From NCBI RefSeq assembly GCF_030317145.1, contig NZ_JASZYE010000001.1, forward strand, positions 434,001 through 498,000: a stretch of 64,000 nt of DNA. The letters are read 5' to 3'. Of the stretch, positions 25,994-35,209 are shown in pieces (the first letter of the stretch is position 1; each line of letters begins with the position of its first letter). The notes beneath the pieces were generated by a model that searched no databases, was not told where the DNA came from, and saw only the letters and a list, made by a program, of their open reading frames with translations. This DNA comes from Variovorax flavidus. GTDB taxonomy: Bacteria; Pseudomonadota; Gammaproteobacteria; Burkholderiales; Burkholderiaceae_C. Both the position numbers and the translations under genes were made by a program.

Positions 25994-26662
25994 TCAGGCG
26001 CCGCGAAAGTTCAGCCACTCTTCCGTCGGCGCGCGATCACTCACGAGCGCATTCACCGGATGCTCCGGATCGCGGTACCCGATCGACATCCCGCAGAACA
26101 GCATGCGCTCGGGCGGCATCTCGATCGCCTGGGCCACGGTGGCGGGGTACACCGCCCAGCACTCCTGCGCGCAACTGTCCAGCCCTTCGGCGCGCAGCAG
26201 CAGCATCACGGTCTGCAGATACATGCCCAGGTCCGACCACTGCGGCGGCCCCATCGTGCGGTCGACCGAGCAGAACAGTGCCATCGGCGCACCGAAGAAG
26301 TTGTAGTTGTTCGCGAACCAGCGGCGGCGCGCGGCCTTGTCTTCGCGCGGGATGCCCAGGCGCGCGTACATCGCCTCGCCGACCTGGAAGCGGCGGTCGC
26401 GCCAGGGGGCGCGCAGGTTGGGTGGGTAGATGTCGTACTCGGCGGGTTCCGGCTCACCGTTGGCAAGGCACTGGCGCATGGTCGCCCTCAGCCTGGCAAG
26501 GGCGTCGCCCGCCAGCACGTCGATGTGCCAGGGCTGCAGGTTGCCTCCCGAGGGGGCCCGCGCAGCCATCGTCAGTATCTTGCGGATGGTCTCGCCGTCG
26601 ACCGGTGCCGGCAGGAAGGCTCGAATGGAATGGCGGCTGGCAACGGCTTCCTGGATGTTCAT
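25994..26662 (-). CDS. Nitroreductase family protein
   Basis: 222 residues. MNIQEAVASRHSIRAFLPAPVDGETI and ARAPSGGNLQPWHIDVLAG form the FMN-binding start of the nitroreductase fold, and LGMYLQTVMLLLRAEGLDSCAQE is the typical central helix. These enzymes reduce nitro groups, quinones or flavins with NAD(P)H. The ATG at 26662 was chosen because it gives the canonical beginning. The gene faces the crotonase tail to tail and is divergent from the GntR operon. Confidence 0.88.
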   Translation of the reverse strand: MNIQEAVASRHSIRAFLPAPVDGETIRKILTMAARAPSGGNLQPWHIDVLAGDALARLRATMRQCLANGEPEPAEYDIYPPNLRAPWRDRRFQVGEAMYARLGIPREDKAARRRWFANNYNFFGAPMALFCSVDRTMGPPQWSDLGMYLQTVMLLLRAEGLDSCAQECWAVYPATVAQAIEMPPERMLFCGMSIGYRDPEHPVNALVSDRAPTEEWLNFRGA

Positions 26663-27055
26663 GGGCGGGCTCGAAGTGGGTCGGGCGAGTTTAAGCAGGC
26701 CGTAAGGCAGCGAGAGCCATACTCCTGAGGTGCCTATGACCCTACTCCATCGCTTGGCAGCACAAGTGCTGCCCGTCGCCGTCACGGGCGGCGCGCAGGT
26801 TGACGCTGTGCGCGTGTTGAACATGGCTGGCCATGTCAAGGCCGTGATCCCCAGGCCCGTGCGGACTCTCGATGGCTACGAGCAGCCGCCGGCCACGGTC
26901 ACCGAGATCACCTCGCTCGGGCGCAGCATGCTCCGGCGCTTTCCCTTGAGGTAGCGCGCCCCCGAACGGGGCGCTGCCGCGCCATTCCGGGGCGCACCGC
27001 CCGCCCGTAAATGTCCTATTGACGGGACAAACGAACGCCGTGACCATCGGGGCCC
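26663..27055. other. Divergent intergenic region before the GntR-led operon
   Basis: 393 bases between the nitroreductase and the regulator. One small open frame (26736-26954, 72 codons, plus strand, GAGG 5 bases upstream) has no recognisable domain and is not accepted as a gene. The last 60 bases contain an inverted repeat (27012-27029) that may be the regulator's operator. Confidence 0.5.
27012..27029. promoter_or_regulatory. Inverted repeat TGTCC-N8-GGACA upstream of the GntR gene
   Basis: TGTCC at 27012-27016 and GGACA at 27025-27029, 27 bases before the GntR start at 27056. Its position suits an autoregulatory operator for a HutC-type repressor. A TTGACG hexamer at 27019-27024 overlaps it. 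Tentative. Confidence 0.35.
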
Positions 27056-27850
27056 ATGTCCCAGATGCCGCTGCCGAAGTACCACCAGATCTATCTGCTG
27101 CTGTGCGAGCAATTGGCTGAAGGTCGTTTCGCCGACGGCTTGCCCGGCGAGTTCGCGCTGATGGAAGAGTTCGGCGTGGCCCGTGTCACCGTACGGCGCG
27201 CGCTCGAGAAGATGGCCGCCGACGGCCTGATCTCGCGGGAGCCCGGTCGCGGCACACGCCCCATCGGTGCGCCGGTGGCCGCCTCGATCGCCCCGGGCGC
27301 TCATGGCTTGCAGCGCGCCAATCTCGGCGGCCTGCTCGAAAACCTTGTGAGCATGGGCCTGCGCACCTCGGTCAAGGTGATCGACGTGCAGACCGTCACC
27401 GCATCGGCCAGCGTCGCCAGTGCACTGCAACTGCAGCCGGGCGATCCGGTGCAGAAAGCCGTGCGCGTGCGCTCGACGCGCGAAGGCCCGCTCTCCCACA
27501 TCACCACCTACGTGCCAGCCGACGTCGCGCGCAAGTTCGGCCGCCGCGAACTGGCGCGCAAGCCCATCCTCGTCTTGCTCGAGGAAGCCGGCGTGCAGGT
27601 CGGCCGCGCACACCAGACCATCACCGCGCGCCTGGCCGATGCCACGCTGGCACAGCATCTCGACGTCGCCGTCGGCTCGGCGCTGCTGGCCGTACGGCGC
27701 CTGGTCTACGACGCCAACGAGCGCCCGGTGCAATGGCTGCACGGCCTGTACCGGCCTGACCGCTATGCCTACGAGATGCAGTTGTCCCGCGTGGGCGGCA
27801 TCGACGCCAAGGTGTGGGTCAACAAAGAGCTTTCCGCCCAGTTCATCTGA
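27056..27850 (+). CDS. GntR family regulator, HutC/UTRA type
   Basis: 264 residues. The N-terminal winged helix (YHQIYLLLCEQLAEGRFADGLPGEFALMEEFGVARVTVRRALEKMAADGLISREPGRGT) is GntR, and the C-terminal UTRA ligand domain has THITTYVPADVARKF-like and LLAVRRLVYDANERPVQWLHGLYRPDRYAYEM sequences. HutC-type members sense a pathway intermediate. It is followed 24 bases later by the ABC transporter and probably controls the entire 27875-41868 operon. Confidence 0.92.
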   Translation: MSQMPLPKYHQIYLLLCEQLAEGRFADGLPGEFALMEEFGVARVTVRRALEKMAADGLISREPGRGTRPIGAPVAASIAPGAHGLQRANLGGLLENLVSMGLRTSVKVIDVQTVTASASVASALQLQPGDPVQKAVRVRSTREGPLSHITTYVPADVARKFGRRELARKPILVLLEEAGVQVGRAHQTITARLADATLAQHLDVAVGSALLAVRRLVYDANERPVQWLHGLYRPDRYAYEMQLSRVGGIDAKVWVNKELSAQFI

Positions 27851-27874
27851 TCAATCAACCCCCGAGGAGTCCCC

Positions 27875-29080
27875 ATGGAGAATCGCCGCCGCTTCCTGTC
27901 GCAGACCGCCGCCATCGGCACGTCGATCGCCTTTCCGCTGGTCGGCGGCGCGCAGCCCAAGCCGGTGCGGGTCGGCGTGCTGCATCCGGTCACCGGTGCG
28001 CTCGCGTATTCGGGGCAGCAGTGCCGGCTCGGCGCGCAGATGGCGATTGACGACATCAACCAGGCCGGCGGCATCAAGTCCATGGGCGGCGCCAAGCTCG
28101 AAGCCCTGCTGGGCGATGCACAGTCGCAGCCGCAGGCCGGTGCGGCCGAAGTCGAGAAGATGAACGAGGCCGGCGTCTCGGCCATCGTCGGCGCCTTCGC
28201 TTCGGCGATCTGCCTCGCGACCACGCAGGCAGCGGCCAAGTACAACCTGCCGCATGTGGTCGACGTCGGCGTGGCCGACCAGATCGTCGAGCGCGGCCTG
28301 AAGAACACCTTCCGCTTCGGTCCCGGCTACAAGAAGTCGACAGAAGTCGCGATGGCCAACCTGCTCGTGCTCAACAAGGCCGCGGGCAGCCCGGCCAAGA
28401 CGGTGATGATCATTCACGAGGAGTCGCTGTTCGGCTCCGGCACGGCGCAACTGCTGTCGCGCGAGTTGCCGGGCTACGGCTTCGATGTCAAGGAAGTGGT
28501 GAAGCACGCGAACCCCACGCGCGATTTCAACAACATCGTGCTGCGCATGAAGTCCATCAACCCGGACATCGTGATCCCGGCCAACTACTACAACGAATAC
28601 GCGCTGCTGGTGCGCACGATGCAGCAGCAGAAGGTGCAGCCCAAGGCCATCTTCTCCGTGTTGGGCGGTGCCGCATCGAGCTACAAGTTCGTCAAGGAGT
28701 TTCCGGACGCGGCCAACGGCATCATCGACTGCAACCACTGGTTCAACCCGAAGGACAAGCGCTCGCAGGAGCTGCGCAAGCGGGTCGAGGCCAAGGGCCA
28801 GTTCTTCAGCTACGAGGTCTTCATGACCTACACGGCGATGGCGCTGCTGGCGGATGCGCTCGAGCGCGCCAAGTCGAGCGAGCGCGCCGCCATCATCGAT
28901 GCGCTGGAGAAGAGCACCTTCTCGAATCACATCATGCCGTACGGCCCGACGAAGTTCGTCAACGGCCAGAACGAGGGCGCGCAGCCGCTCATGACGCAGG
29001 TCGTGAAGAACGACATCAAGGTGATCATCCCGCGCGACTTCCGCGAAGTGGAACCCGTCTTCCCGCTGCGCGCCGCCTGA
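27875..29080 (+). CDS. Branched-chain-amino-acid-type ABC transporter, substrate-binding protein
   Basis: 401 residues. A twin-arginine-like leader (RRRFLSQTAAIGTSIAFPL) is followed by PVRVGVLHPVTGALAYSGQQCRLGAQMAIDDINQAGGI, the normal start of the Leu/Ile/Val and amide-binding (Peripla_BP_6) family. It binds the compound in the periplasm and passes it to the LivHM/GF-like proteins below. GAGGAG lies 5 bases before the ATG. Homologues bind amides, urea and short acids as well as amino acids, so the substrate here is unknown. Confidence 0.93.
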   Translation: MENRRRFLSQTAAIGTSIAFPLVGGAQPKPVRVGVLHPVTGALAYSGQQCRLGAQMAIDDINQAGGIKSMGGAKLEALLGDAQSQPQAGAAEVEKMNEAGVSAIVGAFASAICLATTQAAAKYNLPHVVDVGVADQIVERGLKNTFRFGPGYKKSTEVAMANLLVLNKAAGSPAKTVMIIHEESLFGSGTAQLLSRELPGYGFDVKEVVKHANPTRDFNNIVLRMKSINPDIVIPANYYNEYALLVRTMQQQKVQPKAIFSVLGGAASSYKFVKEFPDAANGIIDCNHWFNPKDKRSQELRKRVEAKGQFFSYEVFMTYTAMALLADALERAKSSERAAIIDALEKSTFSNHIMPYGPTKFVNGQNEGAQPLMTQVVKNDIKVIIPRDFREVEPVFPLRAA

Positions 29081-29098
29081 GCCGGACAGGCACGCAGG

Positions 29099-29971
29099 AT
29101 GTTCGACTTCAGCATTCTTTTCCCGTCGGTGCTCAACGGCCTGACGACCGGCGCGGTCTACGCATTGATCGCGCTGGGGCTCACGCTGATCTACGGCGTC
29201 CTGCACATCATCAACTTCGCGCACGGCGCCAGCCTGATGCTGGCGCTGTACGCGGTGTACTTCCTCAAGGAACGCTGGGGCATCGATCCCTACCTGGCGC
29301 TGCCGATCGTGATCCCGGGCATGTTCGCCCTCGGCTACGGACTGCAGCGCATCGTCATCAACCGTGCGGGCCACGGCAAGGACGAGAACATCCTGCTCGC
29401 CACGCTCGGCATCGCGATCGTGATGGAGAACCTCGCACTGATCTTCTTCAAGTCGGACACGCGCAACATCGACACCGCCTACTCGCTGAGCACGGTCGCC
29501 ATCGGCCCGGCGATGATCGCGGTGCCCAAGCTGGTCGCCTTCGCAGGCGCATTGGTGGTGTCGGCGGCGCTGTTCTGGATCATGGGCCGCACCGACCTCG
29601 GCCGCGCCATCCGCGCGGTGGCGAAGGAGAAGGAGGGCGCCAAGCTCATGGGCATCGACGTCGACCATGTCTACGCGATGAGCTTCGGCATCGGCCTGGC
29701 CTGCCTCGGTGCGGCGGCGTGCTTCCTGCTGCCGGCGTACTACGTGAACCCGCAGGTGGGTGGCGGGTTCGTGCTGGTGGCCTTCACGATCGTGGTGCTG
29801 GGCGGCATGGGCAGCTTCGTGGGCGCGCTGGTGGGGGGCTTCCTGGTGGGCGTGGTGGAGTCGCTCGGCGGGCTCTACCTGGGCGAGTCGCTGGGGCAGA
29901 TCGGCATCTTCGCGATCTTCATCGGCGTCGTGCTGTTCCGGCCCGAGGGCATGTTCGGAGCCAGGGCATGA
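29099..29971 (+). CDS. Branched-chain-amino-acid-type ABC transporter permease (LivH-like)
   Basis: 290 residues, about 8 helices. LNGLTTGAVYALIALGLTLIYGVLHIINFAHG is the LivH signature, and the second half has GIDVDHVYAMSFGIGLACLG. It forms one half of the channel with the LivM-like protein, whose start overlaps its stop by ATGA. Confidence 0.93.
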   Translation: MFDFSILFPSVLNGLTTGAVYALIALGLTLIYGVLHIINFAHGASLMLALYAVYFLKERWGIDPYLALPIVIPGMFALGYGLQRIVINRAGHGKDENILLATLGIAIVMENLALIFFKSDTRNIDTAYSLSTVAIGPAMIAVPKLVAFAGALVVSAALFWIMGRTDLGRAIRAVAKEKEGAKLMGIDVDHVYAMSFGIGLACLGAAACFLLPAYYVNPQVGGGFVLVAFTIVVLGGMGSFVGALVGGFLVGVVESLGGLYLGESLGQIGIFAIFIGVVLFRPEGMFGARA

Positions 29972-30966
29972 GCGCGGGCAGGATTTCCGGCAGCGGGCTT
30001 CGGCAGCTGGGCGGCATCGCGCTCTTCGCGGTGCTGGTGGCATGCCTGCCGCTCGCGACCGCGTCGGGTGTGGCGCTCAACTTCGTGATGATGGCCCTCT
30101 ACGCGACGCTGATCGCGCAGGCCTGGAACATCCTCGGCGGCTTCGGCGGGCAGTTCTCCTTCGGCCATGCGCTCTTCTTCGGCACGGGTGCGTACATCCA
30201 GGCGATCGCGCAATTGCAAGGCGGCATCAACGCGTGGGTGGCGTTGCCGATGGCGGTGGCGGGCAGCGCGCTCGTCGGGTTGTTCGTGGGCGCGCTCACC
30301 TTCCGCTACGGGCTCAAGGGCTCGTACTTCGCACTGGTCACGCTGGCGTTTGCGGAGGTGTTCCGAATCGTCGCGCTGTCGGTGCCTTTCACCGGCGGCG
30401 GGGTCGGGCTCATGGTGCCGCTGCGTGAATCCGCCGGCAATCTTCAGTTCGCTTCGCGCGCCGGGTACCTGTGGGTCGTGCTGGCCTTCGTCACTGCCGC
30501 CTTGCTCGTGACCTGGTGGCTGCGCAACGGCCGCTTCGGTGCGTACCTGCAGGCGGTGCGCGACAACGAGGACGCGGCGCGCGCAGTTGGCGTGAATCCC
30601 TTTCGCGTCAAGCTCGCGGCGATCGGCATCTCCGGCGCCTTTATGGGCGCGGCCGGCGCGTTCTATGTGCAGGTGTTCCAGTACATCGATCCGGGCATTG
30701 CCTACGGTTCGGGTACGTCGATCGAGGCGCTGGTGGCGGCCATCGTCGGCGGCATGGGCACGCTGTGGGGGCCGCTGCTGGGCGCGGCGGCGCTGCACGT
30801 GCTGTCGGATCTCACGCGCAACCTGTTCGGCGAACTGCCCGGCATCAACATGGTGATCTACGGCGTGGTGCTGGTGCTGATCGTGATCTTCCTGCCGCGC
30901 GGCATCGCGGGGATGGGCCTGTCTGTCCGCCAGCTGTGGGCGGGGAAGGGAGGGCGGCATGGCTGA
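29968..30966 (+). CDS. Branched-chain-amino-acid-type ABC transporter permease (LivM-like)
   Basis: 332 residues, about 9 helices, with AWNILGGFGGQFSFGHALFFGTGAYIQA and AVRDNEDAARAVGVNPFRVKLAAIGISGAFMGAAGAFY, both hallmark LivM sequences. It starts inside the LivH stop and overlaps the LivG-like start by 8 bases. It pairs with LivH to make the membrane channel. Confidence 0.93.
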   Translation: MSAGRISGSGLRQLGGIALFAVLVACLPLATASGVALNFVMMALYATLIAQAWNILGGFGGQFSFGHALFFGTGAYIQAIAQLQGGINAWVALPMAVAGSALVGLFVGALTFRYGLKGSYFALVTLAFAEVFRIVALSVPFTGGGVGLMVPLRESAGNLQFASRAGYLWVVLAFVTAALLVTWWLRNGRFGAYLQAVRDNEDAARAVGVNPFRVKLAAIGISGAFMGAAGAFYVQVFQYIDPGIAYGSGTSIEALVAAIVGGMGTLWGPLLGAAALHVLSDLTRNLFGELPGINMVIYGVVLVLIVIFLPRGIAGMGLSVRQLWAGKGGRHG

Positions 30967-31732
30967 GCCACTCCTCGCGCTGAGCGGCATCTCGCGCTCC
31001 TTCGGTGGACTGAAGGCGGTGCAGGACGTGAGCCTCGCCGTCCACGAAGGCAGCCTGAGCGCGCTGATCGGCCCCAATGGCGCGGGCAAGACGACGCTGT
31101 TCGCGCTGATGTCCGGCTTCCTGAAACCCGATGCCGGCACGGTGCGCTTCGCCGGCCAGGACATCACCGGCCGGGAGCCGCATCGCAATGCGCTGCTGGG
31201 CATGACGCGCACCTTCCAGATCGTCAAGCCCTTCGCGGCGCAGACGGTGCGCGAGAACATCGCGGTCGGCGCGCACCTGCACGTGCGGGGCCGTAGCACC
31301 GCATTGCGACGCGCGGAAGAGGTGGCCGCGCGGGTCGGCCTCGCGCCCCAGCTCGACAAGCCTGCGTCCGACCTCACGGTGGCGGGCCGCAAGCGCCTGG
31401 AGCTGGCCCGTGCACTCGCGACCGAGCCGCGTCTGCTGTTGCTCGACGAAGTGCTGGCCGGCCTCAACCCGCAGGAGATCGCCGAGATGATGCCGGTGGT
31501 GCGCGGCATCGCCGACGGCGGCGTGACCGTGCTGATGATCGAGCACGTGATGCAGGCCGTGATGCACCTGGCCGAGCACGTCTGGGTGCTGGCACAGGGA
31601 CAGCTGATCGCCGAGGGCAATCCGGCGCAGGTCACTTCCAACGACAAGGTGGTCGAGGCCTATCTCGGCCACGGCACGGCCGCAAGGTTGCGCAAGGCCG
31701 CTGCGGGCGCCGCGCAGGGAGTCGCGCCATGA
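30959..31732 (+). CDS. ABC transporter ATP-binding protein (LivG-like)
   Basis: 257 residues. Walker A GPNGAGKT near residue 38, Walker B LLLLDEVLAGL near 155 and the H-loop MIEHVMQAV are present. The usual LSGGQ is DLTVAGRKRLELARAL, a variation often seen in LivG-type subunits, so loss of function is not implied. It drives import together with the LivF-like subunit. Overlaps at both ends indicate coupling. Confidence 0.93.
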   Translation: MAEPLLALSGISRSFGGLKAVQDVSLAVHEGSLSALIGPNGAGKTTLFALMSGFLKPDAGTVRFAGQDITGREPHRNALLGMTRTFQIVKPFAAQTVRENIAVGAHLHVRGRSTALRRAEEVAARVGLAPQLDKPASDLTVAGRKRLELARALATEPRLLLLDEVLAGLNPQEIAEMMPVVRGIADGGVTVLMIEHVMQAVMHLAEHVWVLAQGQLIAEGNPAQVTSNDKVVEAYLGHGTAARLRKAAAGAAQGVAP

Positions 31733-32439
31733 CCGCATTGCTCGATATTCGTGCGCTGCGCGGCGGCTATGGGCGGGTCGAAGTGCTGCGCGGCGTCGAC
31801 CTGCAGGTGAACGCAGGCGAAATGGTCGCGCTGCTGGGCAGCAACGGCGCCGGCAAGTCCACCTTGAACAAGATGGTCTGCGGCCTGTGCCCGGCGTGGA
31901 GCGGCACGGTGCGCTTCGACGGCCGGGACCTGAGCGGCGCGCATTACCGGGACGTGGTCAAGGCCGGCCTGATCCAGGTGCCCGAGGGCCGCAAGGTTTT
32001 TCCGAACCTCAGCGTGCTGGAGAACCTCGAACTCGGCTCCTTCACGCGCGCCCGGGAGCGCCGCGCCACCAATCTCGACAAGGTGTTCGGCATCTTCCCG
32101 CGGCTGAAGGAGCGCATCCGCCAGAACGCGGGCACCATGAGCGGCGGCGAGCAGCAGATGCTCGCCATCGGACGCGGCTTGATGGCCGAGCCCGTGCTGC
32201 TGATCCTCGACGAGCCTTCGCTGGGCCTGTCGCCCCTGCTGGTCGAGGAGATGTTCAGCCTGATCCGCCAACTGCGCGACGGTGGGCTCGCGGTGCTGCT
32301 GGTGGAGCAGAACGTCGGCCAGTCGCTGGAGATCGCCGATCGGGCCTATGTGCTGGAGAACGGCAGCGTGCGCTTCTCCGGCCTGCCGCAGGACCTGCTC
32401 GGCAGCGACGAACTGCGCCGCGCCTATCTGGGCCTTTGA
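31729..32439 (+). CDS. ABC transporter ATP-binding protein (LivF-like)
   Basis: 236 residues. Walker A GSNGAGKST near residue 37, a normal signature MSGGEQQMLAIGRGLM, Walker B LLILDEPSLGLSPLL and a terminal YVLENGSVRFSG match LivF. It is the second ATPase of the importer. It overlaps LivG by ATGA and is followed after 30 bases by the second Bug receptor. Confidence 0.93.
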   Translation: MTALLDIRALRGGYGRVEVLRGVDLQVNAGEMVALLGSNGAGKSTLNKMVCGLCPAWSGTVRFDGRDLSGAHYRDVVKAGLIQVPEGRKVFPNLSVLENLELGSFTRARERRATNLDKVFGIFPRLKERIRQNAGTMSGGEQQMLAIGRGLMAEPVLLILDEPSLGLSPLLVEEMFSLIRQLRDGGLAVLLVEQNVGQSLEIADRAYVLENGSVRFSGLPQDLLGSDELRRAYLGL

Positions 32440-32469
32440 GCCCTTGAGCCTTGAGAAGAAGGAGACATC

Positions 32470-33423
32470 GTGAAACGCCGTGACATCCTCGTTTCGTCCG
32501 TGGCCGCGGCGCTGTCGGGCTGGACCAGCGCGCAGATAAGCGCACCCGTGCGCATCCTGGTCGGCGCGCCGGCCGGTGGGTCCACCGACACGCTCGCGCG
32601 CACGCTCGCAGCCAGCATGGGGCCCGCCCTCGGCAGGACCGTGATCGTCGAGAACCGCCCTGGCGCGGGCGGCAATATCGCCGCCGATGCGGTCGCCAAG
32701 GCCGCGCCCGATGGCAACACGCTGCTGATGAGCTTCACCAGCCATGCCATCAACGCGACGCTCTACCCGTCGCTGCCCTTCGACCCGGTCAAGGACTTCA
32801 CCGCGCTCACCGCGGTGGCGACCTCGCCGTCGATCCTCGTCGCGCATCCCTCGGTGCCCGCGAACAACATTCGCGAACTGATCGCGCTGGCCAAGGCCAG
32901 GCCGGGCGAGCTCAACTTCGCGATCGGCTCGGTGGGCTCGTCGCTGCACATGGCGGGCGAAGCGTTCAAGATGCAGTCGGGGGTCAACATCGTGAACATT
33001 CCCTATCGCGGCACCGCGCCGGCGGTGCAGGACGTGCTCGCAGGCCAGGTGCAACTCATGTTCGCTGCAGTGGGCAACGTGCAGGCCCACATCCAGGCCG
33101 GCAAGCTGAAGGCGCTGGGCGTGACGACGGCCACGCGGCTGCCCGCGTTCCCCGACGTGCAGGCCATCGCGGAGGTGTTGCCGGGCTACGAATCGAGCGC
33201 GTGGTTCGGCCTGTTCGGTCCCGCCCGCATGCCGCCGGAACTGGTGCGCCAGATCAGCGACGCGGCTCGCTCGGCGATCAGGCAGCCCGAGATGCAGCGG
33301 CGGCTGGAGGCCGAAGGCGCGATCCCGGTCGGCAACTCGCCGAAGGAGTTCTCGGCCTTCGTGCAGGGCGAGATCAAGCGCTGGGCGCAGGTCGTCAAGT
33401 TCTCGGGCGCCAAGCCGGAATGA
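32470..33423 (+). CDS. Bug family (TctC-like) periplasmic solute-binding protein
   Basis: 317 residues, starting with GTG at 32470 behind AAGGAG. The leader is weak (RRDILVSSVAAALSGW), followed by APVRILVGAPAGGSTDTLARTLAA, NRPGAGGNIAADAVAKAAPDGNTLL and FVQGEIKRWAQVVKFSGAKPE, all Bug features. It lies inside the operon without TctA/B genes, so it may feed another importer or act as a sensor. The next gene starts in its stop codon. Confidence 0.9.
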   Translation: MKRRDILVSSVAAALSGWTSAQISAPVRILVGAPAGGSTDTLARTLAASMGPALGRTVIVENRPGAGGNIAADAVAKAAPDGNTLLMSFTSHAINATLYPSLPFDPVKDFTALTAVATSPSILVAHPSVPANNIRELIALAKARPGELNFAIGSVGSSLHMAGEAFKMQSGVNIVNIPYRGTAPAVQDVLAGQVQLMFAAVGNVQAHIQAGKLKALGVTTATRLPAFPDVQAIAEVLPGYESSAWFGLFGPARMPPELVRQISDAARSAIRQPEMQRRLEAEGAIPVGNSPKEFSAFVQGEIKRWAQVVKFSGAKPE

Positions 33424-34706
33424 ACGTGATGGCCCCCGCCCGCACCCCGGCTCAGACGCTGGCGCAAAAGCTGATTGCGCGTGCAAGCGGGCGCGACAGC
33501 GTGTCGGTCGGCGAGATCGTGACCTGCAAGGTCGACATGGCGATGTTCCATGACTCCTCCGGTCCCCGGCGCCTGAAGCCGATGCTGGAGGAACTGGGCG
33601 CGCAGATCTGGGACCGCTCGCGCGTGGTGCTCGTGATGGACCACTACGTGCCCGAACGCGACGACGACTCGCGCCGCATCGTGCGCATCGCCCGCGACTG
33701 GGCGCGCGACCAGCAGCTGCCGCACGTCTATGACAGCCAGGGCATCTGCCACGTGGTGGTGCCGCAACACGGCCACATCCGGCCCGGCATGCTGTGCGTG
33801 GGCGGCGACTCGCATTCGCCGACCGGCGGTGCGTTCGGGGCCTACATGTTCGGCATCGGCAGCACCGAGATGCTCGGCGTGATGGTCACGGGCGAGATCT
33901 GGCTGCGCGTGCCCGAGACGATCCGGATGTGGTGGGATGGCGCGCTGCCTGCCGGTGTGACCGCCAAGGACATGATGCTGCACATGATCGGCCGCTTCGG
34001 CATGAACGGCGGCCGCTACCAGGCCGTCGAGTTCTGCGGCCCGGGCGTGATGGCGCTGTCCATGCAGGAGCGCATGACGCTGTCGAACATGAGTGCCGAA
34101 CTCGGTGCGCAGGCCGGGCTGATCGCGCCCGACGCCACCACGGCCGCATTCCTTGCACAGGCCGGGGCGCCCGAGGTCGACATGGCGCCGTGGTTCACCG
34201 ATGCCGACGCCGACTTCACGCGCCACGTTTTCGATGCGGCCACGCTGGAGCCCCACGTCGCCGCGCCCCACAGCCCTGCCAACACGCATGGCGTGAGCCG
34301 CTACCTGGGCACGCCCGTTGACGTCGCCTATATCGGCGCGTGCACCGGCGCCAAGCTCGAAGACCTGCGTGCGGCCGCCGCAGTGCTGCGCGGCCACAAG
34401 GTCGCCACTGGCGTGCGCCTGATCGTCGCACCCGCCAGCCTGCGCGACCAGGATCAGGCGCGCGAGGAGGGCGTGTTGCAGGTGCTGATGGACGCCGGGG
34501 CCGAACTCTTCCCCACGGCGTGCGGCGCCTGCTCGGGCTACGGCGATCCGATGGGCGACGACATCACCGTCATCTCCACCACGGCACGCAACTTCAAGGG
34601 CCGCATGGGTTCGGCCACCGCACAGGTGTACCTGGGCTCGCCCTACACGGTGGCCGCGGCGGCATTGCGCGGCATCGTGACCGACCCGCGCGAGGTGCTT
34701 GCATGA
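33420..34706 (+). CDS. Aconitase/isopropylmalate-dehydratase family hydro-lyase, large subunit
   Basis: 428 residues, the LeuC-like size. The three [4Fe-4S] cysteines are in place: Cys308 in GACTGAKLEDLR, Cys368 and Cys371 in TACGACSG. MDHYVPER, GGDSHSPTGGAFGAYMFGIGSTE and TARNFKGRMGS are family markers. The enzyme adds or removes water reversibly on a dicarboxylic acid. The family includes isopropylmalate isomerase, dimethylmaleate hydratase and citraconase-like enzymes. The operon around it argues against leucine biosynthesis. Confidence 0.9.
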   Translation: MNVMAPARTPAQTLAQKLIARASGRDSVSVGEIVTCKVDMAMFHDSSGPRRLKPMLEELGAQIWDRSRVVLVMDHYVPERDDDSRRIVRIARDWARDQQLPHVYDSQGICHVVVPQHGHIRPGMLCVGGDSHSPTGGAFGAYMFGIGSTEMLGVMVTGEIWLRVPETIRMWWDGALPAGVTAKDMMLHMIGRFGMNGGRYQAVEFCGPGVMALSMQERMTLSNMSAELGAQAGLIAPDATTAAFLAQAGAPEVDMAPWFTDADADFTRHVFDAATLEPHVAAPHSPANTHGVSRYLGTPVDVAYIGACTGAKLEDLRAAAAVLRGHKVATGVRLIVAPASLRDQDQAREEGVLQVLMDAGAELFPTACGACSGYGDPMGDDITVISTTARNFKGRMGSATAQVYLGSPYTVAAAALRGIVTDPREVLA

Positions 34707-35209
34707 CACCCGCGACCACGCACCGCGTCTGGCGCCTCGGGCCGGACATCGATACCGACGTGCTCGCGCCCGGCCATGCGATGAAGCACGGCATCGACCG
34801 CATCGCGGAGCACTGCCTCGAAGCCGTGCGGCCCGAATTCGCCCGCGAAGTGCGTCCCGGCGATGTGATCGTGGCCGGGCCGAATTTCGGCATCGGTTCC
34901 TCGCGCGAGCAGGCGGCGGCCGTGCTGGTGAAGCTGGGCGTCGCCGCCGTCATCGCGCCGGCCTTTGGCGGGCTGTATTTCCGCAATGCGTTCAACCTCG
35001 GCCTGCTGCTCCTGACCTGCGCCGAATCCGAAACGCTGCGCGAAGGCGATTGCATCGCCATGGACAGCATCACCCCCGCGGTGATCGCGCCCGATGGCAC
35101 GCGCCTGGCTTGCGAGCCGGTGCCCGCCTTTCTCATGGACATGGTCCGCGCCGGCGGCCTGATGAATCAGTTACGCCAGCGTGCTGGCAAGGAAGCAACC
35201 GATGTCTGA
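34703..35209 (+). CDS. Aconitase/isopropylmalate-dehydratase family hydro-lyase, small subunit
   Basis: 168 residues, the LeuD-like swivelling domain. RLGPDIDTDVLAPGHAMKHG is the usual start (DxDTD) and GPNFGIGSSREQA at 59-71 carries the substrate-carboxylate binding loop; most LeuD have REHA, here REQA. It completes the large subunit, with which it overlaps by ATGA. Its 3' end overlaps the HyuB start by 8 bases. Confidence 0.9.
   Translation: MTPATTHRVWRLGPDIDTDVLAPGHAMKHGIDRIAEHCLEAVRPEFAREVRPGDVIVAGPNFGIGSSREQAAAVLVKLGVAAVIAPAFGGLYFRNAFNLGLLLLTCAESETLREGDCIAMDSITPAVIAPDGTRLACEPVPAFLMDMVRAGGLMNQLRQRAGKEATDV

Noticed and set aside
26736..26954. 72-codon frame in the gap before the GntR operon
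   Set aside because: A fair ribosome site but no recognisable domain or hydrophobic segment; codon use does not stand out. Kept only as part of the gap description.
31360..31420. LivG-like subunit as a broken ATPase because it lacks LSGGQ
   Set aside because: The TVAGRKRLELARAL form is common in LivG-type proteins, and Walker A, Walker B and the H-loop are intact.
33420..35209. LeuC/LeuD of leucine biosynthesis
   Set aside because: The pair lies in a transport/HyuAB/lyase operon without leuA or leuB, and the small subunit has SSREQA instead of SSREHA; a catabolic hydro-lyase is more likely.
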